Part shown: in pieces, positions 24,037 to 32,873 of the stretch | Position numbering within the stretch: position 1 is the stretch's first letter | Layout of the letters: the number at the start of each line of letters is the position of its first letter | Origin: Roseateles sp. XES5 | GTDB lineage: Bacteria > Pseudomonadota > Alphaproteobacteria > Rhizobiales > Rhizobiaceae | Reading direction: 5' to 3' | NCBI RefSeq assembly: GCF_020535545.1 | Contig: NZ_CP084757.1 | Coordinates: 1-33,339 of the forward strand | Length of the DNA stretch: 33,339 bases | Notes under the pieces: model-generated | Seen by the model: only the letters and a program-made list of their open reading frames with translations | The model's database searches: none | Told to the model about the DNA's origin: nothing | Translations under genes and position numbers: made by a program

Positions 24037-24642
24037 TCAAACTGGGGGAGCAGGCTCATCTTCTTTGCCCGGTCCGGTCCATCCGGCTCGCCGCAATGTG
24101 TCGATGAGAGTCGAGCGCGGCACCTTGAATGTCCGACACACCGACGCCTTGCTGGCGCCGGCTTCCAGCGCCGCCAGAATCTGCTCAACCTTTTCGGTGT
24201 CGATCGTCGGTGGCCTGCCGCCCTTGCGACCGCGCCGGCGTGCCGCCGCCAGTCCAGCGTTGACCCGCTCCGTGATCAGCACTCTCTCGTATTCGGCGAG
24301 CGTGCCAAACAGGTTGAACAGGAATGCACCGTGCGAATTCGTCGTGTCTATAGCTTCCGTCAAAGAGCGGAAGGCGACCCCGCGCATCTTCAGATCCTCA
24401 ACGATCCGGATCAGGTGGGAGAGTGATCGGCCCAGACGGTCGAGCTTCCAAACGACCAACACGTCGCCCTCGCACAATTCTGCAAGGCAAGCCTTCAGCC
24501 CCGGCCGATCGTCGCGCGCGCCCGAAGCGCGATCCTGATGCAGGTGACGCTGATCGACCCCGGCGGCGAGCAGGGCGTCGCGCTGCAAGGCAACCGACTG
24601 CCGCTCATCACCGCTCGATACCCGCATGTAACCGATCAACAT
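24037..24642 (-). CDS. tnpR: Serine resolvase of transposon 2
   Basis: A 201-aa resolvase: MLIGYMRVSSGDERQ with the nucleophile serine, VVWKLDRLGRS, E-helix LFNLFGTLAEYERVLITERVNAGL, and C-terminal HTH ASKASVCRTFKVPRSTLIDTLRR. ATG 24642 is chosen because it starts at the conserved domain and has GAGG upstream; a TTG at 24651 is the only extension. It resolves cointegrates of this element and probably represses tnpR-tnpA from the upstream res region. Confidence 0.93.
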   Translation of the reverse strand: MLIGYMRVSSGDERQSVALQRDALLAAGVDQRHLHQDRASGARDDRPGLKACLAELCEGDVLVVWKLDRLGRSLSHLIRIVEDLKMRGVAFRSLTEAIDTTNSHGAFLFNLFGTLAEYERVLITERVNAGLAAARRRGRKGGRPPTIDTEKVEQILAALEAGASKASVCRTFKVPRSTLIDTLRRAGWTGPGKEDEPAPPV

Positions 24643-24645
24643 GCA

Positions 24646-24789
24646 CGACAAACCTCAAGTTCCGAGTTGCCGCACAGTCTCACATTCCGACAGGGTTTGT
24701 CGCGCAAATAATTGCCCAGTCACCCCGTCGATTTCGACCCGCCGAACCGCTACGCGGAAATCATCTGTTTTCCGTCACGCCAAAAATCT
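24646..24789. promoter_or_regulatory. Putative res region of transposon 2
   Basis: The gap between tnpR and the right inverted repeat holds CGACAAACC (24646-24654) and its complement GGTTTGTCG (24694-24702), plus further TTGTCGCG and ATTCCGACA sequences. Serine-resolvase subsites are expected here; boundaries cannot be fixed by eye. Confidence 0.45.
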
Positions 24790-24827
24790 CTTAGCGGGTA
24801 ATATTGCAGAGATTCCCACGGAGCCCC
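24790..24827 (-). repeat. Terminal inverted repeat (tnpR end) of transposon 2
   Basis: Matches the reverse complement of 21019-21056 at 35 of 38 positions and ends with GGAGCCCC directly against truncated tnpA 3. Confidence 0.9.
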
Positions 24828-26834
24828 TCCAAGGCGCTGCGACTGTTCCTCGACACGATCGTTGCCTTGCAGGCCGCCAATGATGCCGATGAAGATGCGA
24901 TCGAGACGGTAAACCGGCAAGTCGGCTGGCATCGGCTGCTGCAGATCAAGCCCGGTCTCGAGGCGATGGTGGAGAGCGCCAACGCTTCGCCGCTGGTGCT
25001 GGCGGCCGAGCAACATGGAAACATCCGCAAGTTTGCCGGCGCTTTCCTTCAGGCATTCACGTTCCGCTCGCGCCGCCGGCACGATCCGCTGCTTGCGGCG
25101 GTCGCGACCCTGAAAATGCTTTATGTGGAGGGACGCCGTGTTCTGCCGGATCATGTGCCGGTCGGCCATCTGGGTGCGAACGAAAGGAAACTGGTCTTCG
25201 AGGATGGCAAGCCGGATCGGCGGCTTTATGAAATCGCCACCTTCGCTCATTTACGGGACCGGCTGCATTCGCGCGATGTGTGGGTCGAGGGCAGCCGGTC
25301 ATTCCGGCCGATAGACGAAGATCTCATGCCGAAGCCAACCTTTGTCGCCCTGAGGGGGCAAGATCAGCTTGGCCTCGGTGTCCAGACCGACTGCGCTGCC
25401 TGGCTCGCGGACGTCCGGGAGATGATGGACGTCAACCTCAAACGGCTGGCCTGGCGCGCCCGTTTCGGCAAGCTCGATGGCGTCAGGATGGAAAACGGCA
25501 CGCTGATCGTGACGCCGCATACCAGCGATATTCCCGCCGCGGCGGAAGCCATCAATGCCGAAATCACGGAGATGTATCCTCTGGTCGAGGTGCCCGATCT
25601 CCTGCGGGAAGTGCATGAGTGGACCGGGTTTGCCGACCAGTTCACCCATGTCCGGACGGGAGATGCGCCGCAAAACATCGCCGCCATGCTGGCCGGCGTG
25701 CTTGCCGACGGCACGAATCTCGGCCCGAAACGCATGGCCGGGGCGTCGAAGGGGATCAGCGCCCACCAGATCGGCTGGATGCGCAGCTTCCATGCCCGCT
25801 CCGAAACCTATCGGGCCGCGCAGGCCTGCGTCACTGATGCCCATACCCGCCATCCGCATGCGCAAATCTGGGGCGACGGAACGACAGCCTCATCCGATGG
25901 GCAATTCTTCCGCGCCAGTGACCGGGCCGCAGGGCGCAGCGACATCAACCTGCATTATGGCAGCGAGCCGGGCTCGAAGTTCTACAGCGGGCTTTCCGAC
26001 CAATACGGCTATTACAGCATCCTGCCGATCAGCCCGACCGAAAGCGAGGCCGTCTATGTGCTCGACGGCCTGTTCGACCACGACACGGTTCTGGAGATCG
26101 AAGAGCTGTTCACCGATACCGGCGGCGCCAGCGATCATGTTTTTGCGCTGTTCTGCCTGATCGGCAAGCGCTTCGCGCCGCGCCTTCGCAATATCAAGGA
26201 CCGGAAACTGCACACCTTCGAGAAGGCCGATATCTATCCGGCGCTGGCAAATCATATCGGCGTGCCGATCAACACCGCCCTCATCATGGACCATTGGGAC
26301 GAACTCCTGCGCCTTGCCGCGTCGATCACGACGCGCACCGTCGCGCCGTCGGCGACCCTCAAGAAGTTCTCCGCATCGTCGAAGTCCAGCGATCTGGCCA
26401 AAGCGTTGCGCGAACTCGGCCGCATCGAGCGCACCCTGTTCATGATCGAGTGGTATTCCAGCCCGGCACTGCGTCGGCGTTGCCAGGCCGGGCTCAACAA
26501 GGGCGAGGCCGCTCACAAGCTCAAACGCGCCGTCTTTTTCCATGAGCGCGGCGAGATCCGTGATCGCTCCTTTGACAGCCAGGCCTTCCGAGCTTCCGGT
26601 CTCAACCTGGTGGTCAGCGCCATCGTCCATTGGAACACCGTCTATCTCAGCCGGGCAACGGCTCATCTGCGCCAGCAAGGCCGAAATATCCCCGACGAGT
26701 TGCTGAAACACGTCTCGCCCCTCAGTTGGGAGCACATAAATCTCACCGGCATCTATTCCTGGGACACCGAGCAGCAGATGTCCGAAGGCTTCAGGCCCTT
26801 GCGGCTTGCCAGAAAAATCCTCCGCGCCGCGTGA
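24828..26834 (+). pseudogene. tnpA: 5'-truncated Tn3-family transposase (element 3)
   Basis: A 668-codon remnant of a Tn3-family transposase, beginning [14 protein letters not shown] and missing roughly the first 315 residues, including the DNA-binding N-terminus. The catalytic residues remain in [16 protein letters not shown] and LNKGEAA, with the family spacings. The open frame continues back into the transposon 2 end to a TTG at 24804, which is an accidental start. It is closer in motif style to the transposase at 1265 than to those at 21052 and 29690. Its own right inverted repeat survives at 26854-26891; the left part and resolvase are missing. The product could not bind its ends normally. 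Confidence 0.9.
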
Positions 26835-26853
26835 TGTTCAGGGTTCGTTCGAG

Positions 26854-26891
26854 CTTAGCGCAGGATTTTGAACAGACCTTGTTCCGCCCCC
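26854..26891 (-). repeat. Surviving inverted repeat of element 3
   Basis: Read on the minus strand it begins GGGGGCGGAACAAGG and ends CGCTAAG, 38 bp, matching the general Tn3-family end design and lying 20 bp after the truncated tnpA stop. The partner end is absent. Confidence 0.75.
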
Positions 26892-27141
26892 AGGAGAGGC
26901 CCGCAGAGAGGCTTGGCGCTACTTCGGCGGGTTCTGGGTGTGGTTGGCATCGGTCGGCGCTGGCGGGGCCGTTCTGGGGCTTCTGGCGGCGTTTCTGATC
27001 ATGGGCCGGGGTGATGCGCGCGAGTTCGGCCAATACCCCCGGGTTTACTGCACCACAGCAGGCGGTCAGGTCGTCGAACAGGACGACGGCAGCTCTTTCT
27101 GCGCCATCTGGATCGAGCGCCCTTCTCAGTCTGGGGGCTGA
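26892..27141 (+). pseudogene. Membrane-protein gene cut by element 3
   Basis: The frame is open from the transposon end: EARREAWRYFGGFWVWLASVG, then a membrane segment (GAVLGLLAAFLIM) and a short C-terminal domain with two cysteines (YCTTAGG, SFCAIWIERPS). No ATG lies between the inverted repeat and the membrane segment; a GTG at 26938 could make a 67-aa protein, but the aromatic residues before it look coding, so the 5' end was probably removed by the transposon. It lies directly upstream of the replication origin. No family is recognised. Confidence 0.5.
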
Positions 27142-27312
27142 CCTCGCCGCCACCCCTTCCTTCTTCATGGTAAATCCATCGCTTGTCACAAGTGCAGGCG
27201 GTGGGCTTCTGGGCGCGATACGGGCGAAAAGCCCTAGTGTTATTAGTGTTACCTACGGAGTAAGTTACGCCCCCCGCAACACATTAAAACCAATCAGGAA
27301 AACCCGGCTTTC
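27142..27312. other. Non-coding origin-proximal region
   Basis: No gene. It contains a small hairpin (GGGC-GAAAA-GCCC, 27222-27233) followed by a 9-bp tandem repeat TAGTGTTA(T/C) at 27235-27252, then an A/T-rich stretch before the iterons. Likely part of the replication origin; a DnaA box could not be assigned with confidence. Confidence 0.45.
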
Positions 27313-27436
27313 GGTTCCGAAAGGGTCAAACTTTGGTTCCGAAAGGGTCAAACTTTGGTTCCGAAAGGGTCAAACCCGCTTCACATGGCTAGAGGTTCCT
27401 GATAGGTCAAACATCAGAGTTCCCGAAAGGTCAAAG
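27313..27436 (+). repeat. oriV: Rep iterons (origin of replication)
   Basis: Three tandem 22-bp repeats with core GGTTCCGAAAGGGTCAAAC (27313-27331, 27335-27353, 27357-27375), followed by two degenerate copies near 27394-27412 and 27417-27436. They end 8 bp before the rep start, as in iteron-regulated plasmids where Rep binds them to start replication and to repress its own gene. Confidence 0.9.
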
Positions 27437-27443
27437 TCTTCGT

Positions 27444-28412
27444 ATGAGTCTGCTGCCGGATCGCCACCCAAACCTTGATTTCTTTGTCCTCGACATCGCG
27501 GATGCGGTGCCGAAAGACGACATGGCGTCGATGGAACACCCGCTGTTCTCGCTGGCGACGAAGCCGGACATGCGGCACCTCGAATATCGCAGCGGCGACA
27601 ACGTCCTGAAAATCAGGCCATCGGGACTGGGCCTACCCACGATATTCGACAAGGACATTCTGATCTTCACCATCAGCCAGCTGATGGCCCGCAAGAACCG
27701 GGGCGAACCCATTGGGGATACCGTGCGCTTCTCGGCGCGGGAGCTGTCCGTTGCGACCAACCGCCCGATCGGCGGCAACCACTACAAGCGCCTTGAAGAC
27801 GCCTTTGCCCGCCTTCAAGGGGCGCAGTTCGTCACCAACATCAAGTCCGGCGGTAAGATCGAAACCCGCATCTTTTCATTGATCGACGAAGGCGGGTTCG
27901 TTCGGACCGACGACGAACGGTTCCGCTTGGACTACTGCGAGGTGAAGCTGTCGCGTTGGCTGATGCGGGCCATCGAGACGGACCAGGTGGTCACGATCTC
28001 GCACGACTACTTCCGCCTTCGTCGCCCGCTGGAACGGCGGCTCTATGAGATCGCCCGCAAACACTGCGGCAGCTCCCCAAAGTGGCAGATCAGCTTGACC
28101 AACCTTCAGAACAAGACGGGCAGCAATGCCCCGATCAAGCGCTTCCGCCATAACCTGCGCGAAATCATCAAGGCCGACGTAACCCCCTTCTACCGCTTCG
28201 AGATCGACGAGGCCGACCTGGTGACAGTGCGCCCTCGATCCGTCCAAGTGGCGCTCTCTACGACCATCACGATCCCGGAATGGGCAGAAGAACAGGCACG
28301 CGCCCATGCACGTTCACTCGGCTGGGACTACTACGTCATGCGATCCAACTGGCTGGCTTTTGCTCATGATGCCGCCGCCAAAGGCAACCCGCCGAAGAAG
28401 GGGTCTGAGTAG
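27444..28412 (+). CDS. repA: RPA-type replication initiator, C-terminus altered by transposon
   Basis: A 322-aa replication initiator of the RPA/RepA family common on alphaproteobacterial plasmids. Typical segments are MEHPLFSLATKPDMRHLEYRSG, FDKDILIFTISQLMARKN, RLEDAFARLQGAQFVTNI and DYFRLRRPLERRLYEIARKHCG; two winged-helix domains bind the iterons just upstream. The last codons, after NPPK, come from the left end of transposon 4 (K-G-S-E-stop), replacing the native tail N-A-G-A-A-F-V-A-Y-C-K-K-Q-E-N-L-R-G now at 32741-32800. The loss is only the extreme C-terminus, so the protein may still work, which fits recovery of the plasmid. ATG 27444 follows the iterons closely. Confidence 0.92.
   Translation: MSLLPDRHPNLDFFVLDIADAVPKDDMASMEHPLFSLATKPDMRHLEYRSGDNVLKIRPSGLGLPTIFDKDILIFTISQLMARKNRGEPIGDTVRFSARELSVATNRPIGGNHYKRLEDAFARLQGAQFVTNIKSGGKIETRIFSLIDEGGFVRTDDERFRLDYCEVKLSRWLMRAIETDQVVTISHDYFRLRRPLERRLYEIARKHCGSSPKWQISLTNLQNKTGSNAPIKRFRHNLREIIKADVTPFYRFEIDEADLVTVRPRSVQVALSTTITIPEWAEEQARAHARSLGWDYYVMRSNWLAFAHDAAAKGNPPKKGSE
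28396..28400. repeat. 5-bp target-site duplication (left copy)
   Basis: AAGAA directly before the left end of transposon 4; the right copy is at 32741-32745. A 5-bp duplication is characteristic of Tn3-family insertion. Confidence 0.9.
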
Positions 28413-28439
28413 CAACGGAACAGAAAACCTACATAAGGG
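28401..28439 (+). repeat. Left inverted repeat of transposon 4
   Basis: Identical over 39 bp to the reverse complement of 32702-32740; its first bases supply the last codons and stop of the altered rep gene. Confidence 0.95.
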
Positions 28440-28456
28440 ATTTCACAGCTCAGCGG

Positions 28457-28849
28457 TCAGCGCCAGCGGCCCAGCTCCTTGATCGTTTTCCTGTGGCATT
28501 TGAGGTGATGCTTCATCAGCCTGATGTCGTGGGGGTAATCCTGCTCCGGCCGAAACTCGTAATCCGGATCGATGTGGAATTGGTTGCGGGTAAAACACTC
28601 GAACAGATTGATGTCGCCCCAGGTGTCGATAACCTGTTCGAGGCTTTTCGCCATATGATGCAACGGCGAACCAGGTCCGTCCTCAGCCCTCATCTTATGA
28701 AGGCGCAAATGGATGTGTTGCAGCATGTCGGTGCGCATGTAGCTGTTCAAAAGCATGAGCGAGTGGGTCGGTGTCTTCGGAACAGCAAAGCCCATCTTAT
28801 CTTCTGGCTGCAGGTCCGCGACATCCTGGTGGTCGTCGTTGTCAGTCAT
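28457..28849 (-). CDS. Hypothetical passenger protein of transposon 4
   Basis: A 130-aa protein of unrecognised family. It is acidic at the N-terminus (TDNDDHQDVADLQPEDK), followed by helical segments (SLMLLNSYMRTDMLQHIHLRLHKMRAEDG, LHHMAKSLEQVIDTWGDINLFECF) and a histidine- and basic-rich C-terminus (HDIRLMKHHLKCHRKTIKELGRWR). No signal peptide, membrane segment or known catalytic motif is visible. ATG 28849 is preferred over an upstream start at 28978, whose extra 43 residues are strongly basic and would cover the expected res region. It sits where Tn3-family elements often carry toxin-antitoxin or accessory genes, but no such function can be shown. Confidence 0.6.
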   Translation of the reverse strand: MTDNDDHQDVADLQPEDKMGFAVPKTPTHSLMLLNSYMRTDMLQHIHLRLHKMRAEDGPGSPLHHMAKSLEQVIDTWGDINLFECFTRNQFHIDPDYEFRPEQDYPHDIRLMKHHLKCHRKTIKELGRWR

Positions 28850-29056
28850 CACGTTTCGCTCGCAAGAGATTTTGCCCCGCCGGTGGCATCCACAAAAGCC
28901 CTGCCCGAACGTCGCAACAAACCCCGGTTTGATGTGACGCCGCAAAGCAGATCGCAACAATTTCCGCAGAGCGGTCAAATTCTATAAATACCCGTGCAGA
29001 AACCTATAGCCGATAAACTCTCTGCCGTCTAAGTTAATGTGAAACGGGGAGCGCCG
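28850..29056. promoter_or_regulatory. Divergent promoter/probable res region of transposon 4
   Basis: Between the passenger gene and tnpR is an AT-rich stretch (for example ATTCTATAAATACCC near 28979) with room for promoters in both directions and for resolvase subsites. Clear inverted subsites could not be assigned by eye. Confidence 0.35.
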
Positions 29057-29683
29057 ATGCTGATTGGTTATATGCGGGTTTCGACCATCGAGCAGAATCT
29101 CGATCTCCAACGCGACGGTCTTGAACGCGCCGGATGTGAGAAGATTTTCGACGACGTATGCTCGGGCCGTGCAACAGAACGGCCGGGTTTGGCTAAAGCG
29201 CTTGAGATCGCGCGGGCTGGTGACGCTCTGGTAGTGTGGAAGCTCGATCGCATCGGCCGCTCGCTTGCCCATGTGGTCGGCCTGGTCAGCGACCTTCAGA
29301 AGCAAGGGATCGGCCTGAAGGTCCTGACCGGCGACGTAGACACCACGACGACAACCGGGCGCCTCGTCTTCGGCATCTTTGCCACCCTGGCGGAGTTCGA
29401 GCGCGATCTCATCCACGAACGCACCATGGCGGGGCTGGCAGCGGCGCGTGCCCGAGGCCGGGCTGGTGGGCGCCCGCGCGTCATGACACTGAAGAAGCTG
29501 AAGGCGGCCATGGCCATGATGGCAGATCGCGACAACGCTGCGCGTGATGTCGCGGCTGAACTCGGTGTGTCGTTGTCGACGCTCTATGCCTACGTCGATG
29601 CCAAGGGAAAGCCTCGCGAGCGGGCAAGTGATCTGCTGGCAAGCAAGCGTCGAGCGAAACGCGACAATAGCATGCAGGCGTAA
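29057..29683 (+). CDS. tnpR: Serine resolvase of transposon 4
   Basis: A 208-aa resolvase: MLIGYMRVSTIEQNLDLQ with the serine nucleophile, VVWKLDRIGRS, E-helix FGIFATLAEFERDLIHERTMAGL and HTH NAARDVAAELGVSLSTLYAYV with a basic tail. ATG 29057 follows GGGGAG; a GTG at 29039 would add six residues. Its stop is 6 bp before the tnpA start, so the two genes form an operon. Confidence 0.94.
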   Translation: MLIGYMRVSTIEQNLDLQRDGLERAGCEKIFDDVCSGRATERPGLAKALEIARAGDALVVWKLDRIGRSLAHVVGLVSDLQKQGIGLKVLTGDVDTTTTTGRLVFGIFATLAEFERDLIHERTMAGLAAARARGRAGGRPRVMTLKKLKAAMAMMADRDNAARDVAAELGVSLSTLYAYVDAKGKPRERASDLLASKRRAKRDNSMQA

Positions 29684-29689
29684 AAGACC

Positions 29690-32600
29690 GTGCCGGTAGG
29701 ATATCTGAGCGAGAGCCAGGCGCGGGAATATGGCTGTTTTCCCGACGAGCTTACCCCGGATCAACTGGCTCGCTATTTCCACCTCGATGACGCCGATCGT
29801 GCGTTCGTCGCCTTGCATCGCGGCGATCACAATCGTCTGGGCGTCGCCGTCCAGCTCGGATCGTTGCGCATACTCGGCACCTTTCCGGAAGACCCCACAG
29901 AGGCACCTGTTCCGGCCCTGCGCTTCACCGCCCGCCAGCTTTCGCTCACCGAGCCCGAAGAGTTGATTGCCGAATATGCCCGCAGCGAAGGGCGCTGGCG
30001 CCATGCGCCTCGCATTCGTCAGCACTACGGCTACCGAACCTATACCGATTTCGGTGTCGCGTTCCGTCTCAACCGCTTTCTTTACGCCCTGTGCTGGACG
30101 GGATCGGACCGACCGTCGGCTCTCTTCGACCGGGCCGTCGCATGGTTGCTGGAAGCCAAGGTCCTGCTGCCGGGCCTGTCTGTGCTGGAAAGGGCCGTGG
30201 CAAGGGTTCGCACACGGGCGAACAGCCGGCTGCATAGATTGCTGATCGAGTCGATGACGCCCGAGCAGCGTGCGCGACTGGATAGCCTGGTCGCTGTTTC
30301 CGAAGGCAGTCGGCAAAGCCCGCTCGACCGGCTGCGCGATGGACCGTACATTCAGAGCGGGCGGGAGATCAGCCGTGCACTCGGCCGTCTGGAAGAGATT
30401 CGCACCCTCGCAAGCGGCCTGCCGTCGCTCGATCGGCTGCCACCGGGTAAAGTCACGGCGCTGGCGCGGTTTGCCAGCGCTGCAAAGGCTCAGGCCGTTT
30501 CGCGTCTGCCGGCCGACCGGCGCGCTGCAACCCTGCTGGCCTTTATTCGAACACTCGAAGCATCGGCCGGGGATGATGTCATCGATCTGTTCGACGCGGT
30601 TACGACATCGATGGTGTCGGAGGCGTCGTCGGCCGCCAAGCTGGCAAGATTGCGGTCGCTGCGAGACCTGGATGCAGCGGCACTGAAGTTACGCGACGCG
30701 GCGATCGTCATTCTCGATCCCGAAACGCCCGACGATGCAGTCCGCACCGCAATCTTCGACCTGATCGACAGGCAGGCGCTTGACGCGGCCGTCGAGCGTG
30801 TCGGCACCCTCGCGGAACCTCACGACGACACCTACTTTACCGAACTCAGGAAGCACAATCGCAAGATTGCCTATACGCCGGGACTGCTCGCCGGCCTCGA
30901 TCTCGGCGCGGCTCCCGCCGGCCGGCCCTTGCTGGAGGCCATTGATTATCTCCGTGTGGTTCATTCCGGCCGCAAGCGCGCCGGCCCACCACCAACAGCC
31001 TTTGCGCCAAAGGCATGGCAGACCCAACTCAAGACTGCCGATGGCGCTGTCGATCTGACAGGATATCGGCTCTGCATCCTGGACGAACTGCGCCGCGCCA
31101 TTCGCCGGCGCGACATCTTTCCGGTTCACTCACTGCGGTATGCCGATCCGCGCAAGGGGCTGCTATCAGGTCCAGCATGGGAAGCTGCACGTCCGACGGT
31201 CTGCCGCACCGTCGGAGTGTCCACCGTTGCTGACGAAGAACTCGGGCGTTTGTCGAGCCGGCTAGACCGAGCCTATAGGGAAACCGCCGATCGTGTCCCG
31301 CTGAACCCGGCCGTCACCATCATCAATACCTCGGAAGGCTCGGACCTGTCCCTCGATCGCCTGGAAAAGATCGAGGAACCGCCTAGCCTCATCGCGCTGC
31401 GCGCCGCGATCGATGCGCGTCTGCCTCGGCTCGATCTGCCCGAACTGATCATGGAAATGCATGCGAAAACCGGCTTTGCCGATCTCTTCACCCACGCCAG
31501 CGAGGGCGGCTCACGCGCGGAAAACATCGCAACCAGCATCTGCGCCGTTCTTGTCGCCGAAGCGACCAATACCGGATTCGAGCCGCTGGTTCGCATCGAT
31601 ACCCCGGCACTTCGACGCTCCCGGCTCAGCTGGGTCAAGCAGAACTTCCTGCGCGCCGAGACGCTGACCGCCGCAAACGCCGCTCTGGTCGCGGCGCAAA
31701 ACGCCATCCCCCTGGCGAGAAAATGGGGCGGCGGTGAAGTGGCGTCCGCCGATGGATTGCGGTTCGTCGTGCCGGTCCGCACCATTCATTCCGGCCCCAA
31801 TCCGCGATATTTTGGGCAGGAGCGCGGTATCACCTGGTACAATCTCGCTTCAGATCAGTTTACCGGCCTCAACGCCATGACCGTTCCAGGCACCCTGCGC
31901 GACAGCCTCAACCTCCTCGCCGTCGTGCTGGAACAGGAGACCGAGCTTCAGCCCACCGAGATCATGACCGACACGGCCGGATATACCGACACCGTCTTCG
32001 GCATCTTTTATCTGCTCGGATACCAGTTCAGCCCTCGCATCGCAGATGTCGGCGGGGCAAGATTCTGGCGCGCCGATGCAAAAGCCAACTACGGCATCCT
32101 CGACGATCTCGCGGCGAACAGGATCAACATGAAGCTGATCATCGAGCATTGGGACGATCTGTTGCGGCTTGCCGGCTCCCTCAAACTCGGCGTCGTCCAG
32201 GCCGCTGGCCTCACCCGAACCCTCCAGACCAATGACCGGCCAACCCGTCTCGCTCGCGCCCTGCAGGAACTCGGCCGCCTTATCAAGACGCTCTACCTCC
32301 TGCGCTTCATTGATGATGAAAGCTACAGGCGCCGTATTCTCGTCCAGCTCAATCGAGGTGAGGGTCGCCACCAGCTCGCCCGCGTCATTTTTCATGGAAA
32401 ACGTGGTGAACTGCGGCAGCGCTATCATGAGGGACAGGAAGATCAGCTCGGAGCACTCGGCCTGGTCGTCAATCTCGTCGTGCTCTGGAACACGATCTAC
32501 ACGGATGCAGCCGTCAACCAGCTCTTGACTGAAGGCTACGACGTCAAGCCGGAGGATGTCACGCGTCTCTCGCCGCTCGGCTTCCGTCACGTCAACATGC

Positions 32601-32698
32601 TTGGTCGATACGCCTTCACGCTCCCCGATTTCGTGGCCCGAGGCGAACTCAGGCCTCTACGCGATCCGAAAACCGCCGACCCCGATGACGAGCCGTGA
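29690..32698 (+). CDS. tnpA: Tn3-family transposase of transposon 4
   Basis: Full-length (1002 aa) DDE transposase of a branch with SADGLRF in place of SSDGQ. The catalytic triad is D688 in ASADGLRFVVP, D761 in MTDTAGYTD and E891 in LNRGEGR, with spacings of 73 and 130. Translation starts at GTG 29690 just after tnpR. The stop codon ends 3 bp before the right inverted repeat. All motifs are intact and the element has perfect ends, so it is probably mobile. Confidence 0.96.
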   Translation: MPVGYLSESQAREYGCFPDELTPDQLARYFHLDDADRAFVALHRGDHNRLGVAVQLGSLRILGTFPEDPTEAPVPALRFTARQLSLTEPEELIAEYARSEGRWRHAPRIRQHYGYRTYTDFGVAFRLNRFLYALCWTGSDRPSALFDRAVAWLLEAKVLLPGLSVLERAVARVRTRANSRLHRLLIESMTPEQRARLDSLVAVSEGSRQSPLDRLRDGPYIQSGREISRALGRLEEIRTLASGLPSLDRLPPGKVTALARFASAAKAQAVSRLPADRRAATLLAFIRTLEASAGDDVIDLFDAVTTSMVSEASSAAKLARLRSLRDLDAAALKLRDAAIVILDPETPDDAVRTAIFDLIDRQALDAAVERVGTLAEPHDDTYFTELRKHNRKIAYTPGLLAGLDLGAAPAGRPLLEAIDYLRVVHSGRKRAGPPPTAFAPKAWQTQLKTADGAVDLTGYRLCILDELRRAIRRRDIFPVHSLRYADPRKGLLSGPAWEAARPTVCRTVGVSTVADEELGRLSSRLDRAYRETADRVPLNPAVTIINTSEGSDLSLDRLEKIEEPPSLIALRAAIDARLPRLDLPELIMEMHAKTGFADLFTHASEGGSRAENIATSICAVLVAEATNTGFEPLVRIDTPALRRSRLSWVKQNFLRAETLTAANAALVAAQNAIPLARKWGGGEVASADGLRFVVPVRTIHSGPNPRYFGQERGITWYNLASDQFTGLNAMTVPGTLRDSLNLLAVVLEQETELQPTEIMTDTAGYTDTVFGIFYLLGYQFSPRIADVGGARFWRADAKANYGILDDLAANRINMKLIIEHWDDLLRLAGSLKLGVVQAAGLTRTLQTNDRPTRLARALQELGRLIKTLYLLRFIDDESYRRRILVQLNRGEGRHQLARVIFHGKRGELRQRYHEGQEDQLGALGLVVNLVVLWNTIYTDAAVNQLLTEGYDVKPEDVTRLSPLGFRHVNMLGRYAFTLPDFVARGELRPLRDPKTADPDDEP

Positions 32699-32701
32699 AA
32701 T

Positions 32702-32740
32702 CCTTATGTAGGTTTTCTGTTCCGTTGCTACTCAGACCCC
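32702..32740 (-). repeat. Right inverted repeat of transposon 4
   Basis: Perfect inverted copy of 28401-28439; followed by the second AAGAA (32741-32745). Confidence 0.95.
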
Positions 32741-32800
32741 AAGAACGCAGGGGCCGCATTCGTGGCCTACTGCAAGAAGCAAGAGAACCTGCGAGGCTGA
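32741..32800 (+). pseudogene. repA: Severed 3' end of the rep gene
   Basis: Removing transposon 4 and one AAGAA copy joins the rep frame at PPK to codons reading N-A-G-A-A-F-V-A-Y-C-K-K-Q-E-N-L-R-G and TGA at 32798-32800. The A-F-V-A-Y-C-K-K motif resembles the native C-terminus of RPA-type initiators, which confirms the insertion point. Confidence 0.88.
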
Positions 32801-32873
32801 ACACCGCTGCAAATACTAGACGAAAACAGGTAAACAGTTCACCCTTACAGTTAGGCGAACGATAGGAAACCCC

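Larger units (their letters stand above)
21019..24827. mobile_element. Tn3-family transposon 2 (complete)
   Basis: Bounded by 38-bp inverted repeats beginning GGGGCTCCGTGGG (21019-21056 and 24790-24827, 35 of 38 matching). It carries tnpR and tnpA in the same direction and no passenger. The flanking 5-bp sequences differ (TAATC left, TCCAA right). The right end abuts the interior of another Tn3 transposase gene, so the junction reflects insertion into that element followed by loss of one side. Confidence 0.9.
28401..32740. mobile_element. Tn3-family transposon 4 (complete, with passenger gene)
   Basis: 4,340 bp bounded by perfect 39-bp inverted repeats starting GGGGTCTGAGTAGCAACGG (28401-28439 and 32702-32740) and flanked by a perfect AAGAA duplication. 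It contains an unknown minus-strand gene, tnpR and tnpA. Perfect ends and intact duplication mark it as the most recent insertion in the window. It lies in the 3' end of the replication initiator gene. Confidence 0.96.

Noticed and set aside
23044..24426. 460-codon plus-strand open frame opposite transposon 2
   Set aside because: It crosses the antisense of both tnpA and tnpR, has no recognisable domain, and reflects high-GC codon bias.
24804..24827. TTG 24804 as a true start of the truncated transposase
   Set aside because: These codons lie inside the inverted repeat of transposon 2, so the start is accidental.
28982..30316. 444-codon minus-strand open frame opposite tnpR/tnpA of transposon 4
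   Set aside because: It covers two well-defined genes on the other strand and shows no domain.
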